Below are positions 8,734 through 17,191 of a stretch of 29,545 nucleotides of DNA, piece by piece. Location of the stretch: contig CAKUYY010000013.1 in assembly GCA_934717555.1 (NCBI GenBank), forward strand, positions 1 to 29,545, read 5' to 3'. The first letter of the stretch is position 1, and each line of letters opens with the position of its first letter. Position numbers and translations under genes: made by a program. The notes under the pieces were generated by a model, which saw only the letters and a program-made list of their open reading frames with translations, did no database searches and was not told the origin of the DNA. The DNA comes from an uncultured Clostridium sp. (GTDB lineage: Bacteria > Bacillota > Clostridia > Oscillospirales > Acutalibacteraceae).

Positions 8734-9820
8734 GGCTCTCCCCCCTTTTCTTTCGGTTTTTGATATGATCCGTTACCAATAAAACAACGGGAATAACCAA
8801 AATCACCAACAAAGTGATGGGAAGCAAAACTCTCCAATCATATACAATCTGGGCCACTCCTCTGGATTCTGTAAGCATCACACTTCCTATCACAACAATG
8901 GCGCCACTGATAAGAATAGACCATCTTGCCGCCACCGCTCCCCATATCCGGTGGATGCAAAGGGAAACGAGATACAAAAATAGCGCCATTTTAGCAAACA
9001 ACCCGGTAGTCCATATTCCTAGGAATAGAGCATCTAACCTTTTAAACATACCAATTTCCGCAATACTGGCAGCCGCATAAATAGGAAATACCTGTGTCTT
9101 GAGAAATTGTCCCAGGCTACCGATAATCGTGAAAAGTATCAGGAAGATCATCAGATAGGTAGATGTATTCCACGCCAGTATCCCTTTTTTAACACTTCCC
9201 TTCACAAAGGGCAACAACATGGCTATCACGGAAATACAGGAAGTCCTGGAAATCATAAAACACACGCCGGTTAACATATTTTGAGGACCATCATATAAAA
9301 GAGGTGTAAAGTTGGTTGTTTCTACCTCGGGAATCAAGGCGCATATTAAAAAGAGCAGAGAAATGCAGATAAGGATAAGAATAATGCCAGAAGCCCTGGC
9401 TAAGGCTTCTATTCCTTTCCATGCCCCATAACAGGCGGTAACCATAACAGCAATGGATAACCCCCAAATGGGAATCTTAGGATCCATAACATTGGATACA
9501 AACGTGTTAAACAGAGACAACGTAGAACAAGAAACTAATAAATAATAGGCCACATAAAGCAATATAATCCCAACCGCATAGTTTCCAAATAAAAAATAGG
9601 AATAATCCGCCAGTGTCATATCTTTTCTTTTCCGATAAAGCAAATAAACTGGAATGAGTAATAGAAACGTCAAAAAATAAGAAATAACCGCAGAAAGTAA
9701 GTGATCTGTTAAATCCCCATTGGAAGACATATAAGGGTTGTAGGTGATATTGACCACCATTCTGCTGATAAACAGCATACCAAATAATTGCGGTACCGTA
9801 ATCACAGCATCTCTTCTCAT
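8726..9820 (-). CDS. gerAB: GerAB/ArcD/ProY family germination permease (B subunit)
   Basis: 364 residues, a normal length for spore permeases of the APC superfamily, with about ten hydrophobic segments. It begins MRRDAVITVPQLFGMLFISRM, a typical N-terminus in which the first helix carries the family's Q-LF pattern. In studied receptors the B subunit binds the germinant. The ATG overlaps the gerA stop as ATGA (9817-9820), and the 3' end overlaps gerC, so translation of the three subunits is probably coupled. It ends in a basic tail (HIKNRKKRGESLA). Which nutrient it senses is not deducible. Confidence 0.93.
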   Translation of the reverse strand: MRRDAVITVPQLFGMLFISRMVVNITYNPYMSSNGDLTDHLLSAVISYFLTFLLLIPVYLLYRKRKDMTLADYSYFLFGNYAVGIILLYVAYYLLVSCSTLSLFNTFVSNVMDPKIPIWGLSIAVMVTACYGAWKGIEALARASGIILILICISLLFLICALIPEVETTNFTPLLYDGPQNMLTGVCFMISRTSCISVIAMLLPFVKGSVKKGILAWNTSTYLMIFLILFTIIGSLGQFLKTQVFPIYAAASIAEIGMFKRLDALFLGIWTTGLFAKMALFLYLVSLCIHRIWGAVAARWSILISGAIVVIGSVMLTESRGVAQIVYDWRVLLPITLLVILVIPVVLLVTDHIKNRKKRGESLA

Positions 9821-11364
9821 TGATCGCTCCTCTTCCCATAATGGATTTGCGAACCTGGCATGTTCTGCACTTTGTTGATTTTCTTAGACAATGTTTTCCA
9901 TCCTGCCCGCATCGCGACATCCCGCATCCCAAATAGGCTGAATGGAGAAATGGGTGCCGCAAAGGGAACTCCAAAACTGCTCTTTCCACAAATATTGATA
10001 AGGACAACAGAAAACAAAAGCATGATCCCCCATACGCCCATAATCCCCCCTACCACAATAAACAGCAGACGGAGGATCGCAATAGGTTCATATAAATTGG
10101 GAATCACATAGGAACAAATAGCGGTCAAGGCCACTACCATCAAAGTGGTCGCGCCAATCAATCCAGCACTGATCGCTGTATCCCCTATAACCAAAGCTCC
10201 CACAATACTAACCGCATGTCCCAGGGGTTTGGGAAGACGCAGCCCCGCTTCCCTCATAATCTCATAAATAAAATGGATCACCAGGGCTTCCATCATCAAA
10301 GAAAACGGGGTAGCGGCGATCGCGGAGGCAATTTTATTGAGAAGTTCCCCTGGGAACAGTTCAGGATTAAATGTTCCGACTGCCACATACAGTCCCGGCA
10401 GCAATGTAGCGATAAAAAAGGCGAAATACTTTAGCCAGCGGGTAAAGGTCGCGTAATAAGGGCGCGACGTATAATCGTCCAGTGTTTGAAAATATTCTAC
10501 AAATAGGTATGGTACAATCAAAGCGCTGGGCGATCCGTCCACCAAAATGGCCACATGGCCTTCCGTAATCTTCCCGCAGATTGTATCTGGCCGCTCAGAA
10601 GACCCGATGCTGCTAAACATAGAAAAATCCCCTTTTTCCTCCAAATAAGGGGACAAATATTCTGAAGAAATCAGCGTTTCCAAATTGACGCGGTGGATCC
10701 GTTCTCGGATCTCCTTGAGGATCTCTGGGGACACAGCGTCCCGCAAGTAACACAGGCATACGTCTGTCTGGCTAATCGTCCCTACAGACATCATTTCAAA
10801 TTTTAGTTTTGGATTTTTCATCCTCCTGCGAATGAGTGTCATATTGATGCGCAGGGGCTCTACCAATCCTTCCCGGGAGCCCCGCTGCATCATTTCATTG
10901 GTTGGTTCAGATACACCGCGGAAGCTAAACCCCTGAACGCCAATAGCCAGCATCGCGTCTACCCCATCCAAGGCTACCAGGGCAAAGCCGGACATCGCCA
11001 GTTTAAACGCTTCTTCAAAGGTAGGGACTTGTACTTGTTCTGTAGCAGACAATACCTGATCCCGCATATATTCAAATTTTTCTTGGGGATCAGTTTCCCA
11101 AAATTCCGCTTGAAGGAGGGGATTAAAAACGCTGGTAGAAAAAACCTGTTTATTAATCATTCCTTCTATGGTAATAACAGCTGCTTTTGTCCCCGCTATT
11201 TCCAGTTCCCGGATTGTTAAATCCGCGCTTCCGTCAAACTCTTTCCGGAAATAGACCATATTATCTAATAAGGATTTGGTAATCAGGGTACTGCCCTGTC
11301 CAGCGGGGGGCGCTTCCTCGGAGGGAGCCCATGCTTTCCAAAGCCGTTTCCAGTAATCAAACAT
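9817..11364 (-). CDS. gerAA: GerA family spore germination protein (A subunit)
   Basis: 515 residues from the ATG at 11364 (MFDYWKRLWK), which has AAGGAGGA 6 nt upstream; the frame continues to a GTG at 11400 but without a ribosome site. The N-terminal soluble half holds segments typical of GerA proteins (LTIRELEIAGTKAAVITIEGM, then EGHVAILVDGSP near the middle). The C-terminal half has about five membrane helices with the conserved RPYYATFTRWLKYFAFFIATLLPG-type entry and HPL-like EAGLRLPKPLGHAVSIVGALVIGD. GerA subunits assemble into the nutrient-gated ion channel of the spore inner membrane. It is the first gene of the gerA-gerB-gerC operon and is expected to be expressed in the forespore. 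Confidence 0.95.
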   Translation of the reverse strand: MFDYWKRLWKAWAPSEEAPPAGQGSTLITKSLLDNMVYFRKEFDGSADLTIRELEIAGTKAAVITIEGMINKQVFSTSVFNPLLQAEFWETDPQEKFEYMRDQVLSATEQVQVPTFEEAFKLAMSGFALVALDGVDAMLAIGVQGFSFRGVSEPTNEMMQRGSREGLVEPLRINMTLIRRRMKNPKLKFEMMSVGTISQTDVCLCYLRDAVSPEILKEIRERIHRVNLETLISSEYLSPYLEEKGDFSMFSSIGSSERPDTICGKITEGHVAILVDGSPSALIVPYLFVEYFQTLDDYTSRPYYATFTRWLKYFAFFIATLLPGLYVAVGTFNPELFPGELLNKIASAIAATPFSLMMEALVIHFIYEIMREAGLRLPKPLGHAVSIVGALVIGDTAISAGLIGATTLMVVALTAICSYVIPNLYEPIAILRLLFIVVGGIMGVWGIMLLFSVVLINICGKSSFGVPFAAPISPFSLFGMRDVAMRAGWKTLSKKINKVQNMPGSQIHYGKRSDQ

Positions 11365-11370
11365 CCCCAG

Positions 11371-11378
11371 TCCTCCTT
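11371..11378 (-). promoter_or_regulatory. Shine-Dalgarno site setting the gerA start
   Basis: AAGGAGGA on the minus strand stands 6 nt before the ATG at 11364, which decides against the upstream GTG at 11400. Confidence 0.8.
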
Positions 11379-11424
11379 TTTTGCAAAAAATAGTTACCAA
11401 TAATTTTCACATTTTTTCAGGAAA

Positions 11425-11454
11425 TATACAGGTAAGTTGAAATTACTCTATTCA
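11425..11454 (-). promoter_or_regulatory. Candidate forespore sigma-G promoter of the ger operon
   Basis: On the minus strand TGAATA (11454-11449) is followed by exactly 17 nt and then CTGTATA (11431-11425). TGAATA fits the sigma-G -35 (G-M-A-T-A); CTGTATA matches the -10 consensus CATnnTA at the C and the last T-A but not at the central A-T. Start of transcription would be about 55 nt before the gerA ATG. Germination receptor operons are sigma-G dependent in studied spore formers, so the position fits. Confidence 0.5.
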
Positions 11455-11730
11455 TAAAGTCTTCAAAACGCAAAGTTATCTGTCTTCCCTAGATTCTCTA
11501 ATGATTTCCATATTTTTATGCCAAGAGGCCATGAATAGGATGACGTCCTACATCATTCTCGCAAACGTCTAACTTTCTCCCGAATATAAATTATGTTGTT
11601 TCATCACAGTGATTAGTTTTTATCCATAGAAAAAATTCTTGTGGTTCCCGTTGATTTCCTTATAAGTATTTAAAGTAAGAAATAGAATCTTTTGACAAAT
11701 TGTGGTTTTACCGTATTGTAATAAAGCACA
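11455..11730. other. Intergenic region between gerA and ppdK
   Basis: AT-rich, with no gene seen on either strand. A + strand TTGACA (11692-11697), 16-nt spacer, TATTGT (11714-11719) could be a promoter firing toward the ppdK terminator; see findings. Nothing else recognised. Confidence 0.45.
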
Positions 11731-11775
11731 AAAAAGGGGAAGGCCCCGCCGAAGTTGGCGGGGCCTTCCCCTTTT
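11731..11775 (-). terminator. Rho-independent terminator of ppdK
   Basis: A perfect 15-bp stem (11736-11750 with 11757-11771) rich in GC, with a 6-nt loop, is flanked by A and T runs. On the minus strand, the direction of ppdK, the stem is followed by TTTTTTG. It lies about 50 nt after the ppdK stop. Confidence 0.92.
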
Positions 11776-11824
11776 CAACCTGTTTCCTTACAGGCTATCC
11801 TCTTCCTAAAGTTAGAAAGAAAAA

Positions 11825-14458
11825 TTAGTTTTTCTGTTCTTTAATAGCAGCCTGCGCAGCAGCCAGACGTGCAATCGGCACGCGGAACGGAGAGCAGGAT
11901 ACATAATCCAAACCAATATTATGGCAGAACTCTACAGAGGACGGATCGCCGCCGTGCTCGCCGCAGATACCGCAATGCATGGTGGGACGAACTTCCTTGC
12001 CCATCTTTACTGCCATCTTCATCAGGGCGCCAACGCCCTTTTGATCCAGCTTAGCAAAAGGATCATTCTCATAAATCTTGGTGTCATAGTAGGCATCCAA
12101 GAATTTACCAGCGTCATCACGGCTGAAACCAAAGGTCAGCTGGGTGAGATCGTTGGTACCAAAGCAGAAGAACTCAGCTTCCTTCGCAATCTCATCAGCG
12201 GTCAAGGCAGCTCTCGGAATTTCAATCATGGTACCTACTTCGTACTTGATGTCCGCGTTTGCGGCAGCAATTTCAGCATCAGCGGTCGCTACCACGACAT
12301 CCTTTACGAATTTGAGCTCTTTGACTTCGCCAACCAGCGGAATCATGATCTCAGGCACAATGGTCCAATCCGGATGTGCTTTCTTGACATTGATCGCCGC
12401 ACGGATAACCGCGGTGGTCTGCATTTTTGCAATTTCCGGATAAGTAACGGTCAGACGGCATCCACGATGGCCCATCATCGGGTTGAACTCATGCAGAGAA
12501 GCGATAATCGCCTTGATATCGCTGACAGTCTTGCCCTGGGCATCGGCGAGAGCCTTGATGTCCTCTTCTTCGGTGGGCAGGAACTCATGCAGCGGAGGAT
12601 CCAGGAAACGAATGGTTACAGGATTGCCTTCCAGAGCTTCATACAGTTTCTCAAAGTCGCTCTGCTGATAAGGCAGAATCTTCGCCAGAGCCTTTTCTCT
12701 CTCTTCCACAGTGTCTGCGCAGATCATCTCACGGAAAGCAGCGATTCTGTCATCTTCAAAGAACATATGCTCGGTACGGCAGAGGCCGATACCCTCGGCG
12801 CCCAGCTCGCGAGCTTTTTTCGCGTCAGCCGGAGTATCCGCGTTGGTGCGCACTTTCAGGGTTCTGAACTCGTCCGCCCAAGACATGATGGTGCCGAACT
12901 CGCCCGCAATAGCAGCGTCAACAGTGGGGATAATACCATCATAGATATTACCGGTAGAACCATCGATGGAAATATAGTCTCCCTCGTGGTAGGTCTTACC
13001 AGCCAGGGTGAACTGCTTGTTCTCCTCGTCCATGTTGATGTCACCGCAACCGGAAACACAGCAGGTACCCATACCGCGGGCAACAACAGCAGCGTGAGAA
13101 GTCATACCGCCGCGGACGGTCAGGATTCCCTGAGAGGCCTTCATACCGGTGATATCTTCAGGAGAAGTCTCCAGACGTACGAGAACGACCTTCTCACCGC
13201 GCTTATTCCAAGCTACAGCGTCGTCTGCGGTGAATACAACTTTACCGCACGCAGCGCCGGGGGATGCGCCCAGACCCTTGCCAGCCGGTGTAGCCGCTTT
13301 CAGAGCCTTTGCATCAAACTGAGGATGCAGCAGGGTATCCAGGTTTCTCGGATCGATCATGGCAACAGCCTGTTTCTTGTCGATCATCTTCTCTTCTACG
13401 AGATCACAGGCAATCTTGAGAGCCGCCTTAGCAGTTCTCTTACCATTTCTGGTCTGCAGCATATAAAGTTTGCCTTCTTCTACGGTGAACTCCATATCCT
13501 GCATATCACGGTAATGATCCTCCAGCTTTGCGCAGACCTTCTGGAACTCCGCAAATGCCTCGGGGAATTTCTCCGCCATCTCAGCAATCGGCATGGGAGT
13601 ACGTACGCCGGCAACAACGTCTTCACCCTGTGCATTCACAAGGAACTCACCCATAAGGCCCTTTTCGCCTGTTGCAGGATCACGGGTAAAGGCAACGCCA
13701 GTACCGCAGTTATCGCCCATATTACCGAATGCCATCATCTGTACGTTAACAGCAGTACCCCAGGAATAAGGGATATCGTTGTCACGACGATAAACGTTGG
13801 CGCGGGGGTTGTCCCAGGAACGGAAAACAGCTTCTACAGCGCCCATGAGCTGCTCTTTGGGATCAGAGGGGAAATCCTTTCCGATTTTGGCTTTATATTC
13901 TGCCTTAAACTGGCCGGCGAGCTCTTTCAGGTCGTCGGCGGTCAGCTCAACGTCCTGTGTAACGCCTCTGGCCTCTTTCATTTCATCAATCAGCTGCTCG
14001 AAGTATTTCTTACCCACTTCCATAACAACGTCGGAATACATCTGGATAAATCTTCTGTAGCAGTCCCAAGCCCAACGGGGGTTGCCGGACTTCTTAGCGA
14101 TAGTTTCCACAACGTCCTCATTGAGACCCAGGTTCAAAATAGTATCCATCATACCGGGCATGGATGCACGCGCGCCGGAACGAACGGAAACCAGCAAAGG
14201 ATTCTCTTTATCTCCAAACTTTTTACCAGTGATTCCTTCCATCTTAACGATGTATTCCATAATCTGCTCTTGGATCTCATCGTTAATCTTCCTGCCGTCT
14301 TCATAATAGCGTGTGCAGGCCTCTGTAGTGATGGTGAAGCCCTGCGGTACCGGCATGCCCAGCACGGTCATCTCCGCCAGATTGGCACCTTTTCCGCCCA
14401 GCAGTTCTCTCATAGAGCCGTTGCCTTCAGAGAACAGGTATACATATTTGTGGCCCAT
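11825..14458 (-). CDS. ppdK: Pyruvate, phosphate dikinase
   Basis: 877 residues, the normal clostridial length. It interconverts PEP, AMP and PPi with pyruvate, ATP and phosphate. Domains in order: N-terminal nucleotide-binding domain (MGHKYVYLFSEG, GGKGANLAEM), the central phosphohistidine domain with GGMTSHAAVVARGMG, where the swivelling histidine is residue 455 as in the studied Clostridium symbiosum enzyme, and a C-terminal PEP-binding TIM barrel with GAEGIGLCRTEHMFF, FCFGTNDLTQ and HCGICGEHGGDP carrying the catalytic cysteine (residue 832). The ATG follows GGAGGTAGATACC. It stands alone with its own terminator. In anaerobes it can run in the ATP-forming glycolytic direction or replenish PEP. 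Its high-expression codon use leaves an 857-codon open frame on the opposite strand. Confidence 0.98.
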   Translation of the reverse strand: MGHKYVYLFSEGNGSMRELLGGKGANLAEMTVLGMPVPQGFTITTEACTRYYEDGRKINDEIQEQIMEYIVKMEGITGKKFGDKENPLLVSVRSGARASMPGMMDTILNLGLNEDVVETIAKKSGNPRWAWDCYRRFIQMYSDVVMEVGKKYFEQLIDEMKEARGVTQDVELTADDLKELAGQFKAEYKAKIGKDFPSDPKEQLMGAVEAVFRSWDNPRANVYRRDNDIPYSWGTAVNVQMMAFGNMGDNCGTGVAFTRDPATGEKGLMGEFLVNAQGEDVVAGVRTPMPIAEMAEKFPEAFAEFQKVCAKLEDHYRDMQDMEFTVEEGKLYMLQTRNGKRTAKAALKIACDLVEEKMIDKKQAVAMIDPRNLDTLLHPQFDAKALKAATPAGKGLGASPGAACGKVVFTADDAVAWNKRGEKVVLVRLETSPEDITGMKASQGILTVRGGMTSHAAVVARGMGTCCVSGCGDINMDEENKQFTLAGKTYHEGDYISIDGSTGNIYDGIIPTVDAAIAGEFGTIMSWADEFRTLKVRTNADTPADAKKARELGAEGIGLCRTEHMFFEDDRIAAFREMICADTVEEREKALAKILPYQQSDFEKLYEALEGNPVTIRFLDPPLHEFLPTEEEDIKALADAQGKTVSDIKAIIASLHEFNPMMGHRGCRLTVTYPEIAKMQTTAVIRAAINVKKAHPDWTIVPEIMIPLVGEVKELKFVKDVVVATADAEIAAANADIKYEVGTMIEIPRAALTADEIAKEAEFFCFGTNDLTQLTFGFSRDDAGKFLDAYYDTKIYENDPFAKLDQKGVGALMKMAVKMGKEVRPTMHCGICGEHGGDPSSVEFCHNIGLDYVSCSPFRVPIARLAAAQAAIKEQKN

Positions 14459-14854
14459 TGGTATCTACCTCCAACTTATATTAGGTGTGCATAGCCTGCA
14501 CGACCCTTCATCATAACGAGCTTTACCAAATATACCAGAAATCTACAATATTACAATATAAGGAAAGCTCAACTTGTATTATAACAAAGATTTTTCTATT
14601 TATCTATACCTTTTTCCTATCAAATTCAAACTATTTTTCTATTATTTTTACAGCAAAAACAATGAACATTTACAAAACCATATTTTCGGCTTGAAAAATC
14701 ATGCACTTGTGAGATAATAATAAAGTATATAATTGCGCTTATCTGTTCCTAGCGTTTTCATCGCTAAGAGCAAAAACACGTTTTTTTGATAGAACGTTTC
14801 GGGATCAGGCGTTTTTTATACGCCGCATTGGAAGGACTAGGAGGAAAAAACGGT
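14459..14854. other. Divergent intergenic region between ppdK and the glmU-like gene
   Basis: Very AT-rich, without a credible gene. The + side has a promoter candidate (listed separately). On the minus strand, TATAAT- and TATATT-like hexamers occur upstream of ppdK, but none has a convincing -35, so its promoter is left unassigned. Confidence 0.5.
14691..14718 (+). promoter_or_regulatory. Candidate sigma-A promoter of the glmU-prs-pth group
   Basis: TTGAAA (14691-14696), a 16-nt spacer, and GATAAT (14713-14718). The leader to the ATG at 14855 would be about 130 nt. A second TATAAT at 14728 has a poorer -35. Confidence 0.5.
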
Positions 14855-15892
14855 ATGGCAAAAACCTGTTCCGTCATTCTCGCCGCTGGCGAGGGAAAAC
14901 GGATGAAATCCAACCGCCCCAAAGTGATGTCCCCCGTGTTATTTAAGCCTATGCTGAAATGGGTGATCGACGCTGCCGTACAGGCGAGCATTGACGACAT
15001 CTGTGTGGTCACCGGTTATATGCGGGAAGATGTGGAGCAGTATCTGCAAAGTCTCCAGGGTAAGTTTCATAGTGTGTTCCAGTCGGAACGCAAGGGAACC
15101 GGGCACGCGGTACAGATGGCTGATCAGTTCCTGCGCAAATATCAGGGCGGGGATGTCCTGATATTAAATGGGGATGCGCCTTTTATAGACGCTTCCACGA
15201 TTGCGGCCGCCCATGAATTACATATCTCTGAGGGTAACGCTGTCACAGTAATTTCGGCAGAGCTTGACAATCCCTTTGGATATGGCAGGATTGTCCGCGA
15301 TTCAGAAAGCGGTATGCTTAAGGCTATCATAGAACAGAAGGACGCTAACCACCGGGTACAGGCCATCAAAGAAGTAAATTCCGGCGCTTACTGGTTTGAC
15401 GTGGACTCTCTATTGTCAGTCCTTTACGACATTTCCAACAAAAACGCCCAGGGGGAATATTATCTGCCCGACGCAATCAAGCTGATTATCGGACGGGGAT
15501 TACGGGTCAACGCTTTTGTTGCCGCTTCTCCTGATACGGTTCTGGGTGCGAATGACTGTTTACAGCTGCATCAGCTCAACACTCTGGCCCGGGAAAAAAT
15601 TCTTCGTCATTTTATGGCGGAAGGAGTGGACATTCCCTGTGCCGATGGGGTAATCATTGGACCGGATGTTCATCTGGAAAATAATATTACCATCTTACCT
15701 GGCACGATCTTGCGCGGTCAGACTACTGTTCGCAGCGGCTGTATGTTAGGGCCAAATACCCTTCTTACCGATTGTTCTGTAGGGGAGGGAGCCGTGCTCA
15801 ACACCGTGCAGGCCACGGGCTGTGTGATCGGCGACAATGAAGTACATGGACCTTATGAAGTGATTAGGTCCCATGAGGAAACCACGCTGTAA
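14855..15892 (+). CDS. GlmU-like UDP-GlcNAc pyrophosphorylase domain protein lacking the acetyltransferase half
   Basis: 345 residues from the ATG at 14855, which follows AGGAGGAAAAAA; the open frame extends to 14786 without a ribosome site. The N-terminal nucleotidyltransferase domain is intact: VILAAGEGKRMKSNRPKVM (residues 7-25), GTGHAVQMA, LNGDAPFI with the metal-binding aspartate, the VNSGAYWFD and GEYYLPDAIK segments. It should transfer UMP from UTP to GlcNAc-1-phosphate. After residue 260 a few left-handed beta-helix turns follow (GVIIGPDVHLENNITILPG, then GCMLGPNTLL), but the protein ends near GCVIGDNEVHGPYEVI, where full GlmU (about 455 residues) enters the acetyl-CoA domain. No continuing frame is seen after the stop and prs follows 133 nt later, so this is a genuinely short protein, not an obvious frameshift. 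Another sugar-nucleotide substrate cannot be excluded. Confidence 0.85.
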   Translation: MAKTCSVILAAGEGKRMKSNRPKVMSPVLFKPMLKWVIDAAVQASIDDICVVTGYMREDVEQYLQSLQGKFHSVFQSERKGTGHAVQMADQFLRKYQGGDVLILNGDAPFIDASTIAAAHELHISEGNAVTVISAELDNPFGYGRIVRDSESGMLKAIIEQKDANHRVQAIKEVNSGAYWFDVDSLLSVLYDISNKNAQGEYYLPDAIKLIIGRGLRVNAFVAASPDTVLGANDCLQLHQLNTLAREKILRHFMAEGVDIPCADGVIIGPDVHLENNITILPGTILRGQTTVRSGCMLGPNTLLTDCSVGEGAVLNTVQATGCVIGDNEVHGPYEVIRSHEETTL

Positions 15893-16025
15893 AATACCGT
15901 ATTTAGCGGTTTTTAAGGAATAACCCGGGAGGGACCCGTTCCTCAGAAAAAATCTTTTGTGCAGAAGGGTATTTTTGAAGAATAGGTCGCCATCCCGGCC
16001 AAATTATGCAGGGGGAATAAAAGAC

Positions 16026-16985
16026 ATGAATTTTCACGGCAAGGATATCAAAATCTTCACAGCCAATTCCAACCGTCCGGTGGCAAAGCAGATTGCGGAT
16101 TGTCTGCAACTGCCTCTGGGCAAGTCCGACGTATCAACATTCAGCGACGGTGAAATTGCCGTCTCCCTTCACGAATCCGTACGTGGTTCCGACTGCTTTA
16201 TTGTTCAGTCCACTTGCGAGCCGGTAAATAACCACATCATGGAGCTGCTCATTATGATCGATGCCATGAAACGTGCTTCTGCGGCCCGTATCACCGCAGT
16301 TATGCCTTATTTTGGTTATGCCCGTCAGGATCGTAAAGCCAAGGCTCGTGACCCGATTTCCGCCAAATTAGTGGCTGATCTAATCACCACCGCCGGCGCC
16401 GACCGTGTGCTCACCATGGACCTGCACGCTCCTCAGATCCAGGGCTTTTTTAACATCCCGGTGGATCATCTGGTAGGCGCCCCTCTGTTAGCCTCTTTCC
16501 TGCGGGATAAGATTGGAGACAATGCAGATGATTATGTGGTTGTATCCCCTGACCTGGGTTCTGTTACCCGGGCCAGAAATTTCGCCGCCCGCATCGGTTG
16601 TCCCCTGGCTATCATCGACAAACGCCGTCAGAGAGCCAATGTGTCCGAAGTGATGAACATCATCGGTGATGTACGCGGCAAAAAGGTCATCTTAGTGGAT
16701 GATATGATCGATACCGCTGGTACGCTCTGCAACGCCGCTTCCGCTATTATTGAAAAGGGCGGCGCCACCGAAGTGTATGCCTGCGCTACCCATGCCGTGC
16801 TGTCCGGCCCGGCCATCGAGCGCATTGGCAACAGCCCCATCAAGGAACTCATTTTACTGGATACCGTTCAGGTACCGGAACAGAAGATGCTGGATAAATT
16901 CACCATTCTCCCTGTCGCTCCGGTATTCGCGGAAGCGATCGAGCGCATTTATGAGGATAAGCCGGTTTCTCCCATGTTCCTGTAA
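16026..16985 (+). CDS. prs: Ribose-phosphate pyrophosphokinase
   Basis: 319 residues from the ATG at 16026 (MNFHGKDIKIFTANSNRPVA), preceded by AGGGGGAAT; an upstream in-frame TTG at 15957 adds unrelated residues. It makes PRPP from ribose 5-phosphate and ATP for nucleotide, histidine and NAD synthesis. Motifs: FSDGEIAVSLHESVRGSDCF, the ATP flexible-loop region MPYFGYARQDRKAKARDPIS, MDLHAPQIQGFF, and the PRPP-binding loop VDDMIDTAGT at about residues 224-233. Class I Prs by length and motif. The glmU-prs pairing is widespread in Firmicutes, and pth follows as in many of them. Confidence 0.97.
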   Translation: MNFHGKDIKIFTANSNRPVAKQIADCLQLPLGKSDVSTFSDGEIAVSLHESVRGSDCFIVQSTCEPVNNHIMELLIMIDAMKRASAARITAVMPYFGYARQDRKAKARDPISAKLVADLITTAGADRVLTMDLHAPQIQGFFNIPVDHLVGAPLLASFLRDKIGDNADDYVVVSPDLGSVTRARNFAARIGCPLAIIDKRRQRANVSEVMNIIGDVRGKKVILVDDMIDTAGTLCNAASAIIEKGGATEVYACATHAVLSGPAIERIGNSPIKELILLDTVQVPEQKMLDKFTILPVAPVFAEAIERIYEDKPVSPMFL

Positions 16986-17030
16986 TTTTTAAGTGGACAT
17001 ATTACAATTCGATATTTTTGACAAAGGCGG

Positions 17031-17053
17031 GCGGGATAGAAATTCTATCCCGC
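17031..17053 (+). repeat. Hairpin between prs and pth
   Basis: GCGGGATAGA and its exact complement TCTATCCCGC are separated by 3 nt. A T-run follows only about 14 nt later, so it is a weak terminator or an RNA-stability hairpin at the prs 3' end. Confidence 0.45.
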
Positions 17054-17191
17054 CGTCTGCGTATGCCCTTTTTTCCACTTTTTGCGCAAAAAACTCGACT
17101 GGGAATGTTCGTGCCAGTTTAAGACAATATCAATGGTCACTTTTCCAACAGTTCTCTCTAATCAGATTTTTAAAAGGAAGGTTTGATTCCT

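Noticed and set aside
11921..14494. 857-codon open frame on the + strand opposite ppdK
   Set aside because: Its translation shows no domain and mirrors the PPDK codons; strongly biased codon use in highly expressed genes often leaves the antisense frame open. PPDK has all catalytic motifs on the minus strand.
15893..15920. Weak hairpin after the glmU-like gene as a terminator
   Set aside because: The stem ACCG/CGGT is only four pairs although T-residues follow; too weak to list as a terminator.
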